Positions 11,323 through 23,164 of a stretch of DNA of 64,000 nt are shown here, one piece after another. This DNA is from Coenobita brevimanus (lineage: Eukaryota; Arthropoda; Malacostraca; Decapoda; Coenobitidae): NCBI GenBank assembly GCA_032717465.1, contig CM064671.1:56867394-56931393 (forward strand), given 5' to 3'. The notes beneath the pieces are model-generated. The model had not been told where the DNA came from. It worked only from the letters and a program-made list of their open reading frames with translations, and did no database searches. Position numbers and translations under genes: made by a program. The stretch's first letter is position 1; each line of letters begins with the position of its first letter.

Positions 11323-11753
11323 GCATGATTTGTGAACATAGAAAAACATAGAAATCCAAAATTTGTATGTTTGTCTGGTTTGACATTTCACCAGAAAGAT
11401 CCTCGTGGAAAGCCTAAATTAAAAACGAAAATGTGGGTGTATTAATTTTTTTCAAGTAATAATTTTATAAATTTTCGAGCGAAAGGGTGAAAGAAAAATT
11501 TTTAAAGGAATGGCACTGAACTGAAAGTGTCTGGCAGAAAGAAAGGAGAAAGAAACTGAGGATATATTGTAGGGTAGAGTGTCTTAAGTAATCATGTCTT
11601 GCACTTATTTTTCTTACGTAACTAAGTATATAAAAAAGAAACGGTAAAAGTAAAGATCATAAACTAAAAAATATAAAAAAAAAGTGACTGGCTTCAAAGA
11701 GCTAATCAAACACTTGTGAACCACCCACTGTAAAAGGGATAAAATCAACTAAC
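11323..11753. other. Intron 6, no feature
   Basis: AT-rich sequence between the LTR and IR exon 6; nothing recognised. Confidence 0.5.
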
Positions 11754-11989
11754 CTGCGAATGGTCTAATAAGGGCCAGGTGTTGTGGCAGTAACTGTGGC
11801 TTTAGGGACACAACTATGATTGTGTCAGGGGGATACACTCCAATATAATCAGCCACCCTTAATCGGTCCCTTGTAATGGCTAGGACTGTGGACAGATCAG
11901 CTTCCTGTCTCTGTATCTGGCCAACAACGCCATTGAAATTTCCGTTTTCATCTTCGCTCCCCGATATCTGTGAAGGATACACGTCATAC
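11754..11989 (-). CDS. Ionotropic receptor exon 6: S1 ligand-binding core
   Basis: Acceptor is CATCCTGTACAG|G and donor is TTCGCAG|GTTAGT. The exon is 1 nt + 78 codons + 1 nt. It starts YDVYPSQISGSEDENG and continues FNGVVGQIQRQEADL, the G-x-x-G-x-x-x-x-x-x-E-A-D pattern of S1. Next comes LAITRDRLRVADY, where the second arginine (DRLR) aligns with the glutamate-binding arginine of iGluRs. It ends LIRPFA, the lead into TM1. Residues 286-363. Keeping this arginine suggests the S1 pocket still has its basic residue; this is inference from family alignment by eye. Confidence 0.9.
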
Positions 11990-12952
11990 CTGTACAGGAT
12001 GTGGAAATATATTGAGAGTCCCTAGAAAACTGGCTAAATTATAGGAGGTTAATCTTGCGATAATTTGCGATTTTGAAGCTACAATTTGTGATGACCAAAT
12101 GGACGAAATTAGTCTTTAATTCACACAAAAGGTCATCAAAGTGGTCCATAAACTTTTTTTTACAGCCACTCTCAGTTATCAGACTGTGATACTGTCCCAG
12201 TGCTCTGGCTTCCTTTAAGGCGTTTGTAATTGACAGCCATGACCGTCGCAGGTAAGAATGACGCAGTGTTTGACATAATATTTCAGTAACTGTTATTAGG
12301 CAACTGAAAAAGTGTATCAGTTTTCCTTTGTTATGTGAAAAACCAAAATATCTCAAAAATCAGATGAAAAGTAAATGTACGACATGTCCTCAAGTAAAAT
12401 CATCATCATCATCATCCCGAGTACTTTTCCAACCTGCATGATGGATGAGAGGGGGCCAACAAAACCTTGGAAAAGAAAATAATTTGACAGTAGAAGAATT
12501 ATTCAACTGCATGCCAAATGAAATCGATGACACAACTACGTATTCAATCACCATTCAAACCCCAGAATACTGGTGTCGCCTAACAGATACACCTTTTCAC
12601 ACGTACCTTAATGATTACGTACCAGGCACAGTAAATCCAGCGACCATCAAGCTAAATGGGGATGCCAAACCCTTTCATGCAGTCCGCCGTACAACATCCT
12701 CATTAACAATTATCAGTGCTGTTGTCATCCCTATCACCATTTTCACTAACGTTAACATAATCATCACCACAACCAACACCACTGAGATCATCGCCGCTGC
12801 CACCTCGGATGACACTAAATCCTTTCATAAAATTGGTTTAAATTGAAAAAAGACAAACTAATACACTATAGTTCGATCCCTAACTTGCACATTTTCATGG
12901 TTTTAAAAGAGTAACATGTTCAGATGATCTATAGCATCTAAAAACAACTTAC
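11990..12952. other. IR intron 5 (963 bp)
   Basis: Bounded by GTAAGT at 12,952 and CTGTACAG at 11,990. A (CAT)5 run lies near 12,400. A 133-codon plus-strand ORF (12,445-12,846) is Thr/Ile-rich with no recognisable domain and is probably chance. Confidence 0.7.
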
Positions 12953-13115
12953 GTAAAGTTAAGTTTGCTGGAGAGAGAGACGAGAAGGCGAGTGTCAGTG
13001 GAATCTGCTAATGTAACCAAGTTGCCAGGGCCCTCATTTGCTTCGTAGGCAACATATGGGAAGATTGGCACGGAGACGGTCCTCATTCTGTAGCCCATCA
13101 GATTACGTAGTTTCT
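12953..13115 (-). CDS. Ionotropic receptor exon 5: start of S1 ligand lobe
   Basis: Acceptor is CTGTTATGCAG|AG and the donor is a perfect GTAAGT (AACTTTAC|GTAAGT). The exon is 2 nt + 53 codons + 2 nt. It reads KLRNLMGYRMRTVSVPIFPYV, the first strand of the S1 lobe (x-L-x-G-x-x-L/M-R-V/T-x-x-x-x-x-P-Y). It ends in LSSKLNFT, the S1 helix and the start of the L-N-F-T-Y motif completed by exon 6. Residues 232-284 of the assembly. This is one of the most family-typical exons in the window. Confidence 0.9.
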
Positions 13116-14080
<965 letters not shown>

Positions 14081-14140
14081 AACGGAATGTGTCCAGGTAT
14101 CTCGAAATAAACGAGTTCTGATTTTGGATAACTTTTTATT
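14081..14140 (+). mobile_element. Jockey-like LINE extreme 3' fragment
   Basis: GGAATGTGTCCAGGTATCTCGAAATAAACGAGTTCTGA matches the last codons and stop region of the LINE at 53,700-53,750 (AGTGTGTCCAGGTATCTCGAAATGAATGGATCTTGA). Only about 60 bp. Confidence 0.55.
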
Positions 14141-14282
14141 AGTTTATTTGCAACTTTTGTGTTGGCAAATGACTCCTCCTTTCCAGAAGAATAAAATCAC
14201 ATTGCCATTGATTGTTCATTTGTGCTTCATCATACTTATTTTCCTCCACAACAGAAGCGTAAGGACTCAGTGTTAGGCTAGT

Positions 14283-14428
14283 CACTTTGTACACTTAAGG
14301 CTAGGGAGACCAGCCTTCTTCACCCCTAAGTGGCATTATGTGAGCAATATACTCCAACATTCTCTGGGATGTGAACCCATCAAGACCTCATCTCGCTGGA
14401 GCACTTTATCTCACTGGGCCACCAAGCA
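14283..14428 (-). mobile_element. tRNA-derived SINE
   Basis: Minus strand begins GCTTGGTGGCCCAGTGAG, with an RNA polymerase III A box (TGGCCCAGTGAG, 14,410-14,421). It also has a perfect B box (GGTTCACATCC, 14,367-14,377) at tRNA-like spacing. The non-tRNA body (TTGCTCACATAATGCCACTTAG...) recurs at 15,122-15,290, so it is a dispersed repeat and not a tRNA gene. Confidence 0.7.
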
Positions 14429-14493
14429 TCATTTGGTTGTAAGATTATCACCCAGTATACTAATGGTTTCTAGGTACACACGAAACAGTTTGA

Positions 14494-15110
14494 TTGTCAT
14501 TCCTTGTAGGGTCAGCCAAATCAAGAAAACAGTTGGCTTGTCACTGCATGCAGAGCCAGCAAAACGCAGATTTACATGCTAGGCAAATTATTCAAGTAAT
14601 AGAAATAATTGCATCACACTTGAACTTGCTTTATTATGAAACATTGAAATTTACATTTATTATGAAGATAAAAACGTTAGTATGTGGGTATAACTTTTAC
14701 CATTACATTACCATACTTATAATCTGTGGGTCTTATTTCTACCATTACAGTATAATAAGTTGTAATACAAGTATAAGAGTATACTCGAAGATTCTGCGAC
14801 TATATTTTCTTATATGTATCTATAATTTTTACCATTACATTAACTCAATGTGCTGCTATAACCCACTCGTCATCGCGACATCCAGCAGTTTTGTTAAAAC
14901 CTATTAATTTTTTTAGACCCTTTTGAAATGAGTTATCAGAAAGGAGTAAGTGGAGTTATCGTGAGGTAGGTTTCTGATGGAGCGTTATTTTTGTTGTTAA
15001 TTCACAGCAAGAATAGTCATTGAGCCAGTCAGTGACATTTTTCGTACCCAATTTCCCCCATGACATTGACTATAAGTGGTAACTGCTGCAGAACAGTAAC
15101 CCAGGAATTC
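14494..15110. other. Intron 4 AT-rich stretch
   Basis: Contains a 137-codon low-complexity ORF built from repeated TTTTACCATTACA-like words. No gene recognised. Confidence 0.45.
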
Positions 15111-15121
15111 ATTGACGTATT

Positions 15122-15290
15122 CCATCCATCCATGCTCTGACCCTTTTTGCCCCACTAGAAACTTAGAAGCTCGGGGCTAGGCAACACGGTCATGACATTT
15201 TAGATGAGGGTGGCTAGCCTTACTCACTCTTTCATGGTATTATACGAGCAATAATCCTCAACTGCTGGGAGTTGGCACTGAAACAAATCA
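15122..15290 (-). mobile_element. Second SINE copy, body and (GGAT)n tail
   Basis: Minus strand shares the body of the 14,283-14,428 copy (GATTATTGCTCGTATAATACC, then AGGCTAGCCACCC). It continues to a GGATGGATGG tail near 15,122. The tRNA-like head is degraded. Confidence 0.55.
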
Positions 15291-16869
15291 AATAAATTTA
15301 GAACAAAGCTGTATGAATTATTAATATTCCCGCAATTACAAATGAACTACCTTCACTAAAAAGAAGGAATGTTGCCACCTTGCATTTTTTTACAGATGCT
15401 TCTATGAGAATTGTTCAGATGAAGTTGCATCCACTGTGCCACCTCTCCACTCCTTCCCCTGTGGCACACAGGCATCTAGTAGCGCTCATGAGTGGACTGT
15501 CACACCGCCATATTGCAGAACTGTTGACTATCAGAATTCTTTTTTCCCAGAACTGCATCTCCTTGAAACACACTTCCCCAGAATAGGTTCCCCCAAAACT
15601 TCAACCCACAGCAGTTCAAGTCCAACTGTTACAGATTTTCTATGAATGAATGACACCTGTAATCTGGAGTATGGATTATTTTATTTTTTATCTATTTCTG
15701 ACCTTTTTTCATGTCAAAAAAACAAAAATATTGGAGGTGCACTTTTATGTGTCACATCCCTTTGATTTGTCTCAACTCACTAGCCCATCAGTCGTAATAT
15801 TTTAGCTTACGACCGAAGTTATTATTCATCTAATAGAAATTCATCACAATCAAAGGATTAACACTTTAAGATTCTGTTTCTCACTTTCATCTAAAAACTA
15901 TGTTGTGGCATTACTTAAGGTATAACGTTAGTAGTGTTGCAATCATATATGCGTTACTGCAGTACCCTGTTAGCATCAGGGACCTATCTAGCATCACCGT
16001 TGTCTCTGAGTCACTTATTGTATTCAAACTAGAGCCTCCAGGGAGACTTCAGCAATCTTCGATGTCTTGTTGGATGCAAGTCGATGACGTCTATTTACGC
16101 CTCTGTTTAAGCTACATTTGGGGGCCATGTTAGTTTATTATTATTATTTTATGCCAGTCAGCCTGGCACCCACCAGCCAGGCTACGCCTATATTGTCATA
16201 CTGTAGGAATAGATCTCTTATGCGAATTGTGTTCAGAGTCTCCACATGCATAATATATGTATTATATAATTACTGTATGCATGTCACTAATATATACAAA
16301 AAAATAAAGACACGTAACTGAATAGAAGTAAATGTGATTAATATTTCTGCTTGGAGACGTTTGGTATCAGTAGCACATTGCCCTGCCGATCCCCAACCTG
16401 ACAGTGTCTTTTTGGAATAAGATGGCAGTGTGAGGCCCTTTGCCTTCCCCTTATCCTTACCCTAGTACCTCCTATTAGCGGCATGCACTTCAGTAATGCC
16501 TTTTGGAGGGTTCGACACATACAGTAAACGCCATTTTGGAGAAATAAAAATATTAACACTCCAAGTTTCATGCGTTATATGCATATCTGATTAAGGCCAC
16601 ATTCACACCTGCTAATTTTTCTGTGCTGGTTGTCAGAGGCTAGAGTTCAGCATCACTTGACTGGTATTCAATTGAAGTTAGAACTCATATCCGCAAGTGT
16701 CTTGCCAGACAGTGATACAAAACTCCTTCCCACAACCATCCACGTCAGCAAGTTCTTGGTGTGTACGTGGAATAAAATAGTCTGGCATAAGCTGGAAATG
16801 CCATGTCCATGAGAGTTGTAACATGTTTAAGAAAAGTTTAAAATTTTATATTCCAGGTTACTATTTATC
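15291..16869. other. Intron 4, nothing recognised
   Basis: Mixed composition with short ORFs only. Confidence 0.45.
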
Positions 16870-17230
16870 AGCCTAAATCCAGACATCCTAATTGTGGAGG
16901 GAGTGGACGCAAACGAATCACCTCCGTGCCACCCTGTTCTCCACCAAAAAATTGTTCTCCCTCTTAAAGCTTAACCTTCCTCTCATATACAGTACATCTC
17001 AAGCCCATCCCTCTATCTCCTCCTCAGTCTCCCTCTCTCCCTCCCTTTCAACACCATATTCACATTATACTTTCATAGTCAGTCACTCTCTTTCCAATCT
17101 CGCAACTTGGCCAGTGCATCTGAAGGTGCTTCTCTTAATGCTTTGTAGCACATCCACAAGAAAGCCTTTCTCATTCGTCTGTTTGTTGCTCCACGTAACT
17201 TCACATGCTCACCAGCTTATCAAGGACTTC
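16870..17230 (-). mobile_element. RTE-type LINE 3' fragment, diverged
   Basis: Plus-strand order GGACGCAAACGAATCACCTCCGTGCCACCC, CCATCCCTCTATCTCCTCCTCAGTCTCCC and CTTGGCCAGTGCATCTGAAGGTG follows the RTE 3' coding end (compare 18,005-18,230). It lies only about 60 bp from IR exon 4. Confidence 0.65.
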
Positions 17231-17286
17231 ATATTCGACTTACAGAAATTCGCGGCAGTAAAACAGTTTAAACTGTCACAAGATAC

Positions 17287-17424
17287 CTTCACCATGCAGG
17301 AGACGGCGATCAATCTGGAGTGATGTAATGATGTCATTCTGGACAAAATGGTAGCTGGCTTTCCCTTCACTGCAGTACAGACACCGTTCGTACACCCTCA
17401 CCCGCTCCTCCACCTTCGTTATCT
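17287..17424 (-). CDS. Ionotropic receptor exon 4: RCLYC signature
   Basis: Short exon with no start codon of its own. Acceptor is TTCTGGCAG|AG; it is 2 nt + 45 codons + 1 nt. It contains VRVYERCLYCSEGKA, the cysteine pair motif (x-V-Y-x-R-C-L-Y-C) that marks the end of the N-terminal domain in many arthropod IRs, followed by a linker toward S1. The donor is ambiguous: GAAG|GTATCT at 17,287 or CATG|GTGAAG at 17,293. Both keep the frame and differ by two residues. The exon is surrounded by RTE-derived sequence (16,870-17,230 and 17,971-18,593). Confidence 0.86.
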
Positions 17425-17956
17425 CTGCCAGAATGGTATGTCTGGATATTTCATGAGTTACGGGAAAACATCAGATGTTGATAAACTTCAAAGGAATAAA
17501 ATGGGAATACTTTAGAGGAAGGCGCATGAAAAGTCACACTCTCGTGAACATTCATGAGGACAAAGAAACCCACACTGGCAGATGAAGAGATATATTCCAC
17601 ACAGTGTGGGCGACTGCCAACGCCTCTTCAGCGGAAATATTGACCAAGATTGGTACATTGCATAACTGAACTGCTGGTTTTGTACCTAATGGATACATCC
17701 CACATTTCCTCAACTGTATGTCACGTGACTTCTCATTCTCTCACGACATTGCTTACTTCCTGAGTGAGGCATTATGATGGCTAGCAGGGATCTGGTCACC
17801 AATCCACTCATTAAAGAATCTGTTTTGCACATGCCTTCACAAACGTTGAAATTGTTATATCTGTCTATATACACTGACTAAACTAATCTACTTTTTTATT
17901 GGTACAGTTGTGCAGCATTTCAGTAGAATTCCACCTGATTACATGGTGGTTTTCGG

Positions 17957-17970
17957 ATGAGTGAACGTAT
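17957..17970. repeat. Target-site duplication of RTE insertion, left
   Basis: ATGAGTGAACGTAT, identical to 18,594-18,607. Confidence 0.85.
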
Positions 17971-18593
17971 ATCTATCTATTGCCAGACGCCTCAATCCCG
18001 TTTGGGGTGGCCACAAACAAATCGCCTCCACGTCGTCCTGTCCCCCGCCATTTCACTGCCCTGCTCCCAACTCACACACCCCTCTCTCATATATCTCTCC
18101 ACCCCATCCCTCCATCTCATTCTCGGCCTCCCCCTCCCTCTTCCCCCCTCCACCTCACTCACATACACTCTCTTCGTCAGTCTTTCACCCTCCATCCTCT
18201 CCACATGGCCAAACCACCTCAGTGTGTTCCTCATAACACGTCCTATCACATCCACATCCACACCACAACGCTCCTTTATATCCTCATTCGTCAGCCTGTC
18301 TCTCCATGTGACTCCACAGGCTCCTCTTAAATAACTCATTTCCACTGCTCTCACTCTTGACTTGTGTCCTTCCAACAATGTCCAAGCTTCACTTCCATAC
18401 GTTAGAGTTGGTATCACAATACTGTCATGTAGTAATCTTTTCACTTCCATGCTCACATCCCTGTTTCTTATCACTGCTTTCAAAGAACCAGCAACCTTTC
18501 TTCCCTGCTGTACCCTTCCAAGCACTTCACCCTCCAAACCTCCATCCTTACTCATCACACTACCCAAGTGCTTAAACGTACTCACATTTTCCA
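17971..18593 (-). mobile_element. 5'-truncated RTE LINE with 14-bp target duplication
   Basis: The 200-codon minus ORF 17,992-18,594 starts at ENVSTFKHLGSVMSKDGG and runs to the stop. It is nearly identical to the C-terminal 200 residues of the RTE at 36,056-37,363 (RT thumb and the LRWFGHVERMEGERL, GRGRPRMRWRDGVERY tail). The 3' end carries an ATAGATAGAT tail. Flanking ATGAGTGAACGTAT repeats prove target-primed insertion with 5' truncation. High identity and an open frame make it recent. Confidence 0.9.
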
Positions 18594-18607
18594 ATGAGTG
18601 AACGTAT
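18594..18607. repeat. Target-site duplication of RTE insertion, right
   Basis: ATGAGTGAACGTAT. Confidence 0.85.
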
Positions 18608-21046
18608 GCTGCATATTTGTGTTGCCCGTCTTACATGCATACGTATTTTCCATAATATGAGTATCTAGATGTTGCTCTGTATTTCCACTGAAGAGGGCGA
18701 CAGTAATTGCCGAAACTGTTTGGAAAATTTCTCTTCATCTGCCTGTGCGGGTTTTCCGTCGCTTGAGTGGATGTTGGGTGTTTCCCTCAGAGACAGGCTC
18801 AGAAAGGTGGAAGTAATGATGAGAGCACCTTTGGTGTTTATCACGGAGAATATCAGAATAGCGAGGTTGAAGTGGTAAGGTTGCGTAGTGAGTAGACAAT
18901 AGAGTCAATCAAGAAAACATGGAGAAGGCCAGTGGCAGTAAGGATATTGAGAGGAAGGTAGAAGATCAGAGGGGAGATGTGGCTCAGAGAGAGCTGTTAG
19001 ATGCTGGGGTAAAGAAGGAGGATGCCACATGGATAGACATCTATGAAGAACACTCGTTGCGGGAACCAACACTTAACAAAAGGAAATTAATAGCCATTGA
19101 TAATGATAAGATGTAATGTTGTTTTGTTAAACTGTAATGTTTTGGTTAATGTAATAATTACAAGCAAGGGAGTGCAGTGAGCAAAGCAGTGTTTACGTTC
19201 GCCTGAGAAATGAACGGCCCGACATGACACGGCCCGGCTGCAAAGGTTTTCAGAGATTATTAGCTTTTCTACCATGTGAGACAGACACGGGACTCTTTCA
19301 GCAGGTAATTGATGCATTCAATAAATTTTGTTTTTAGCTATATATTTACTCATGAGACCAAAGAAACCCTTTGGAAGACCAGCTTTCCAAAGGAATGTAC
19401 CAATGACTTCAATTGACATTCTGCATTATAATACCCATTTCAAAAAGATTTTCCATTGCATCACTGTGTTTTCTTTCTTGAATTCTACCAATTAAATATA
19501 GGATATTACGTTAATAATTTTACATGAACATGTTCCTTATGATTAAGGGGTGAAATCAGCAAGGGTAATCACCTCATTTCTGGGTTTTGTCAGACATTCA
19601 GTATTGTCAGTGGCACCATGTAAACATGGCTTCCTCCAACTCCTCTCAGTGCCGTGATATACACAGTTGTATGATTTATTCCATAATATGAAATTGTGTT
19701 TTGATTATTACTTACTTTACGGGATACTCTTTTTCAGCGTTTTTTACTTCTTTACTCGCGTTTCATTTTTTAATGCTCAAAAAGGTATATTCTGTTGTTC
19801 TTGGTGGTCACAAAAGTGTTCTCAGAAATTAAAGTAACCTCATCTGTCCCCATAAAAGATATGTCAGGCACGAAGTGTTTTGGTCGGGAATGTAGAGGCC
19901 TCTGTTTTTGTGCATGGTAAAGCAGTGCCGCCTGAATACATTATTTTCTCTTCGCGTGGTTAGATGAGGTTACAATAATGTAAAAAATAACCTTTCCAAT
20001 AAATTGCAACATCAAATAAACGTGTATAGAGTAAAATAAAGCTCTTGAAACAAAATTCTGTAAAAGAGATGCCGGTGGATTTAATAATGACCTTATGTTC
20101 ATTGTACAGTTTCGGCCCAACATGGACCCTCTTCAGATGTGAACATCTGTTGTATGTTCCTAGTAAACAATTTTCACTGTCTGTGTGTAGCTCTTCCCTG
20201 GGTCAAACGCCATTGCATACATTTTCTCCATTAGACTCTACAATCGGCAACAGAAATTCACTTCATGTATCCTTGTGAGATTTGAGCCTGCTTGTGTGTT
20301 ATATGCAAGACGCTTATTCTAAGCCAGTTTGTTATGGATAATTATTTTTGGTTATTTCATGCAGACTTGATAACAGTTTTTCATTACGTATTGCCAGATC
20401 GTACGGCCATGGCAATTAGGGGAACTTAAACTGGTTACAGTTTGACATGACTGGGGATGATCATAGTAAAGTGACCGATGATTCATAAGGATGCAATATA
20501 TCTGTTGCTTCTGATATTGCTTAATCACTATTGCTAAGATACGCCAATGCAGATGATAATGAACTACTTAGAGTACCTTTTGCTGCACAGGATATTGTTG
20601 AAGTCTTCCTCCACGATAATTTTTGGAGCTGGTTTACAGACATGAACAAAGTTCGCGAAAATCCTCAGTCAGCATTGTGTCCTATCATCCATACTTTTCG
20701 TTCATTTCCAAATTACAATGTGTCCTTCACATCCCTATTTTTTGTATGTTTCATATAGCTATCACAAACTGTACTGCATGTAACACCTTCTGCTGCCCTA
20801 GCCGGCGGAAAGGTGTCTGCGAATATTTACTCATGCCAACACACAGAGTGAAACTACTTGACTACAAATCGATTATCGTTTACAGACGTGGGACCATTAC
20901 TGAGCAGAGTAAACTCGCCTGACAGCAGAAAGAATATGATAGGTATGTAATTGTCGTCATCAGGTGCTGATGTAGTTTCAAACAAGGTCATAAATTCAAT
21001 GCAATTTGAGCAAAGCTGAAATGACCGTAGTGTTTGGCAATCTCAC
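18608..21046. other. IR intron 3, no gene recognised
   Basis: Several ORFs under 80 codons without motifs. No repeats identified. Confidence 0.45.
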
Positions 21047-21249
21047 CTCCATCATCAGCGGAGAAGCTAATGCGTAGGCGTGGCTCAAATCGTGGAGTTT
21101 TAAACAAAGTGGGTTGGATGGCAAGGTATACGGCGTGGATGGTGTTGCGGAGGCTAGGATGCAGTAGGACATCCACCACTCCTGCAAACCCACCCACCAC
21201 CACCACCCGCGTGTCGGACATCTTCCATAGGCCAGCATCATCCATCAGC
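21047..21249 (-). CDS. Ionotropic receptor exon 3: N-terminal domain
   Basis: Acceptor is TTCTCTCTCAG|G and donor is GATGGAG|GTGAGA. The exon is 1 nt + 67 codons + 1 nt. Hallmark strings are LWKMSDTRVVVVGG and LLHPSLRNTIHAVYLAI; an L-R-N-T-I/V-H/N-A-V/L-Y-L segment at this point is characteristic of arthropod IRs. It is residues 118-184 of the assembly. Upstream phase (2 nt from exon 2) and downstream phase (1 nt) both fit. The ORF continues past the donor, but only splicing at 21,047 leads into the RCLYC exon in frame. Confidence 0.85.
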
Positions 21250-22698
21250 CTGAGAGAGAATTTCCTTTTAATGCTGACACCTCGAGCCCCGTTCCTGTCC
21301 TTGTAGGTGGCTTTTTACCATTACCTGTTTAAATTTGCATCCGGTAGATTGATTATAGAGCGTGTTTATTCTAACCAAACAAACAATTAGTAGCCACTTT
21401 TAGAAAGCTTCATGGCTGAGTGTAGTCAGACTGGAGGGAAAAACTGCATGGTAACTGCGGAAAAGCTTTCTTATAGAAAAAAGATACTAATATTTTGCCG
21501 AATTGCATGTAAGTGCATCTTAGTACTGAAGTTGGAGGAGTTGTCCAGTTACCTCAGATACAAACAAACCTCCTTAAGACTATGTCGATATATGTTGACA
21601 AAATTTATCCCTTTCGTTGACATATTATGCCCCGGTCTCTTTACCATGTGCGACTTTTTTTGTGCGTCATCTTTATCACCTTAAGTCTGTATCATGTATG
21701 CCATTATATTCTGTTGTGATACTTATGCAATCTGTGTCGATGTAAAATAAAAGACAGTTACAATTACAGTGTGTGAAGGATGTAGGCAGGGAGGTAGGTA
21801 AGTGGACAGAAAGGTAGTGAATGATGTAGGTAGGTAGGTAGGCAGAGAGGAAAGTAGGTAGACTGAGAGGAAGAGAGATAGGCAGGAAGATATGGCAGGT
21901 AGGAAGGTAAATACGAGTAAGTAGGCAGATAGTTAGGCACGGAAAAGCAGGTACTAGTGCAAGTTAATCCTTTATATGGTAGAGGATTAAATTACAGCTT
22001 GACCCTGCTGACCCCTGCAGGTCTGATTCTTAGTAAGGTAGTTTGCCTCCCCTGAGTTATTGTTTTATAACAAATGTGAATTGTACAGTAGCTCCCAAAA
22101 CTATGTTTAAAATAATGTGCTGAACAATCTGACACAATGGACGATGTTATCTGACACGTGTTGCGTGAGGAGGCAGCAAATGGAAAGCCTGCACCCACAA
22201 TGATAGTTATGCCATTCATGTAATGAAAAACAAAACCACAATTCCTTCCGACACTGCGATATCGTCCTCACGGTACAGATAAATAACAAGTGCTCATGGG
22301 CCCTTCAGGCCCCTCGCACTTGCTCCTGCGGAGGGCTCTCGCGTTTATGTGTTGTTCTAGTGTAACGTTGTCACTTGGATTTTTTGCAGCTAACCAATTG
22401 ATCGTGTTATTTGCAGCTTCAGGAATGGAACCCAAGTTGTCCGAATACAAGACCGAAATACACACACAGACACATGGCTACTGTTACAGAATATTTTAGT
22501 TGAACCTATGGGCAAAAAATCCTACGAAAATGCTATGTCAGGCTCCGAGAGCGACGTTTTTTGGTAAAAATGTGATTGCTCATTAAATATAGAAAAAGTT
22601 TTTCAGTCGTGATGGGAACAAGTTTTTTCACATCAGTGAATTTTTTGCGATTTCTGTGCCAACTTTGGTGTGATTTGAATGTGTAGGTTCGGCTGCCC

Positions 22699-22766
<68 letters not shown>

Positions 22767-23164
22767 CACGGCTACTGCTACAGTATATTAGATGGTACTT
22801 GGTTAAAACAGTCCGACATGCAGGCCCTATATTATGAACCTTCGCACTTTTGGCCCATTTCTGGTTGTGATAATGGAAATATTGTGATGGATATTTCTCT
22901 CAAGTTGTTTCATGATGTGTGGTGTCAGTCATTTCCGAACATGGCAACTCAGCCCATCGTTGTCACTATGTTTCCCAAGATGCATGTGGTACTGTATAAT
23001 ATGCCGTGATGGGTTATATTCTTTAACACAGAGGTGTAAATATTATGGAATGGTCAACAATTACATATCAATGGATAGTTGTAGTCATATGGTGACGTTA
23101 GTTTGCTTATTAGCAATAGCGCCTACGACGGGTAACCACGCTTACCAGCCATAAAAAGACAAGC
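21250..23164. other. IR intron 2 right part: decayed (AGGT)n and (AC)n
   Basis: A degenerate AGGT/AGGC tetranucleotide tract at about 21,780-21,950 and an (AC)n run at 22,701-22,769. No gene. Confidence 0.7.

Noticed and set aside
12445..12846. 133-codon plus ORF in IR intron 5
   Set aside because: Thr/Ile low complexity, inside an intron of a well-supported gene, no recognisable domain.
14366..14428. tRNA gene
   Set aside because: A and B boxes are present, but no paired acceptor stem is evident and the 3' body is repeated at 15,122-15,290, so it is a SINE.
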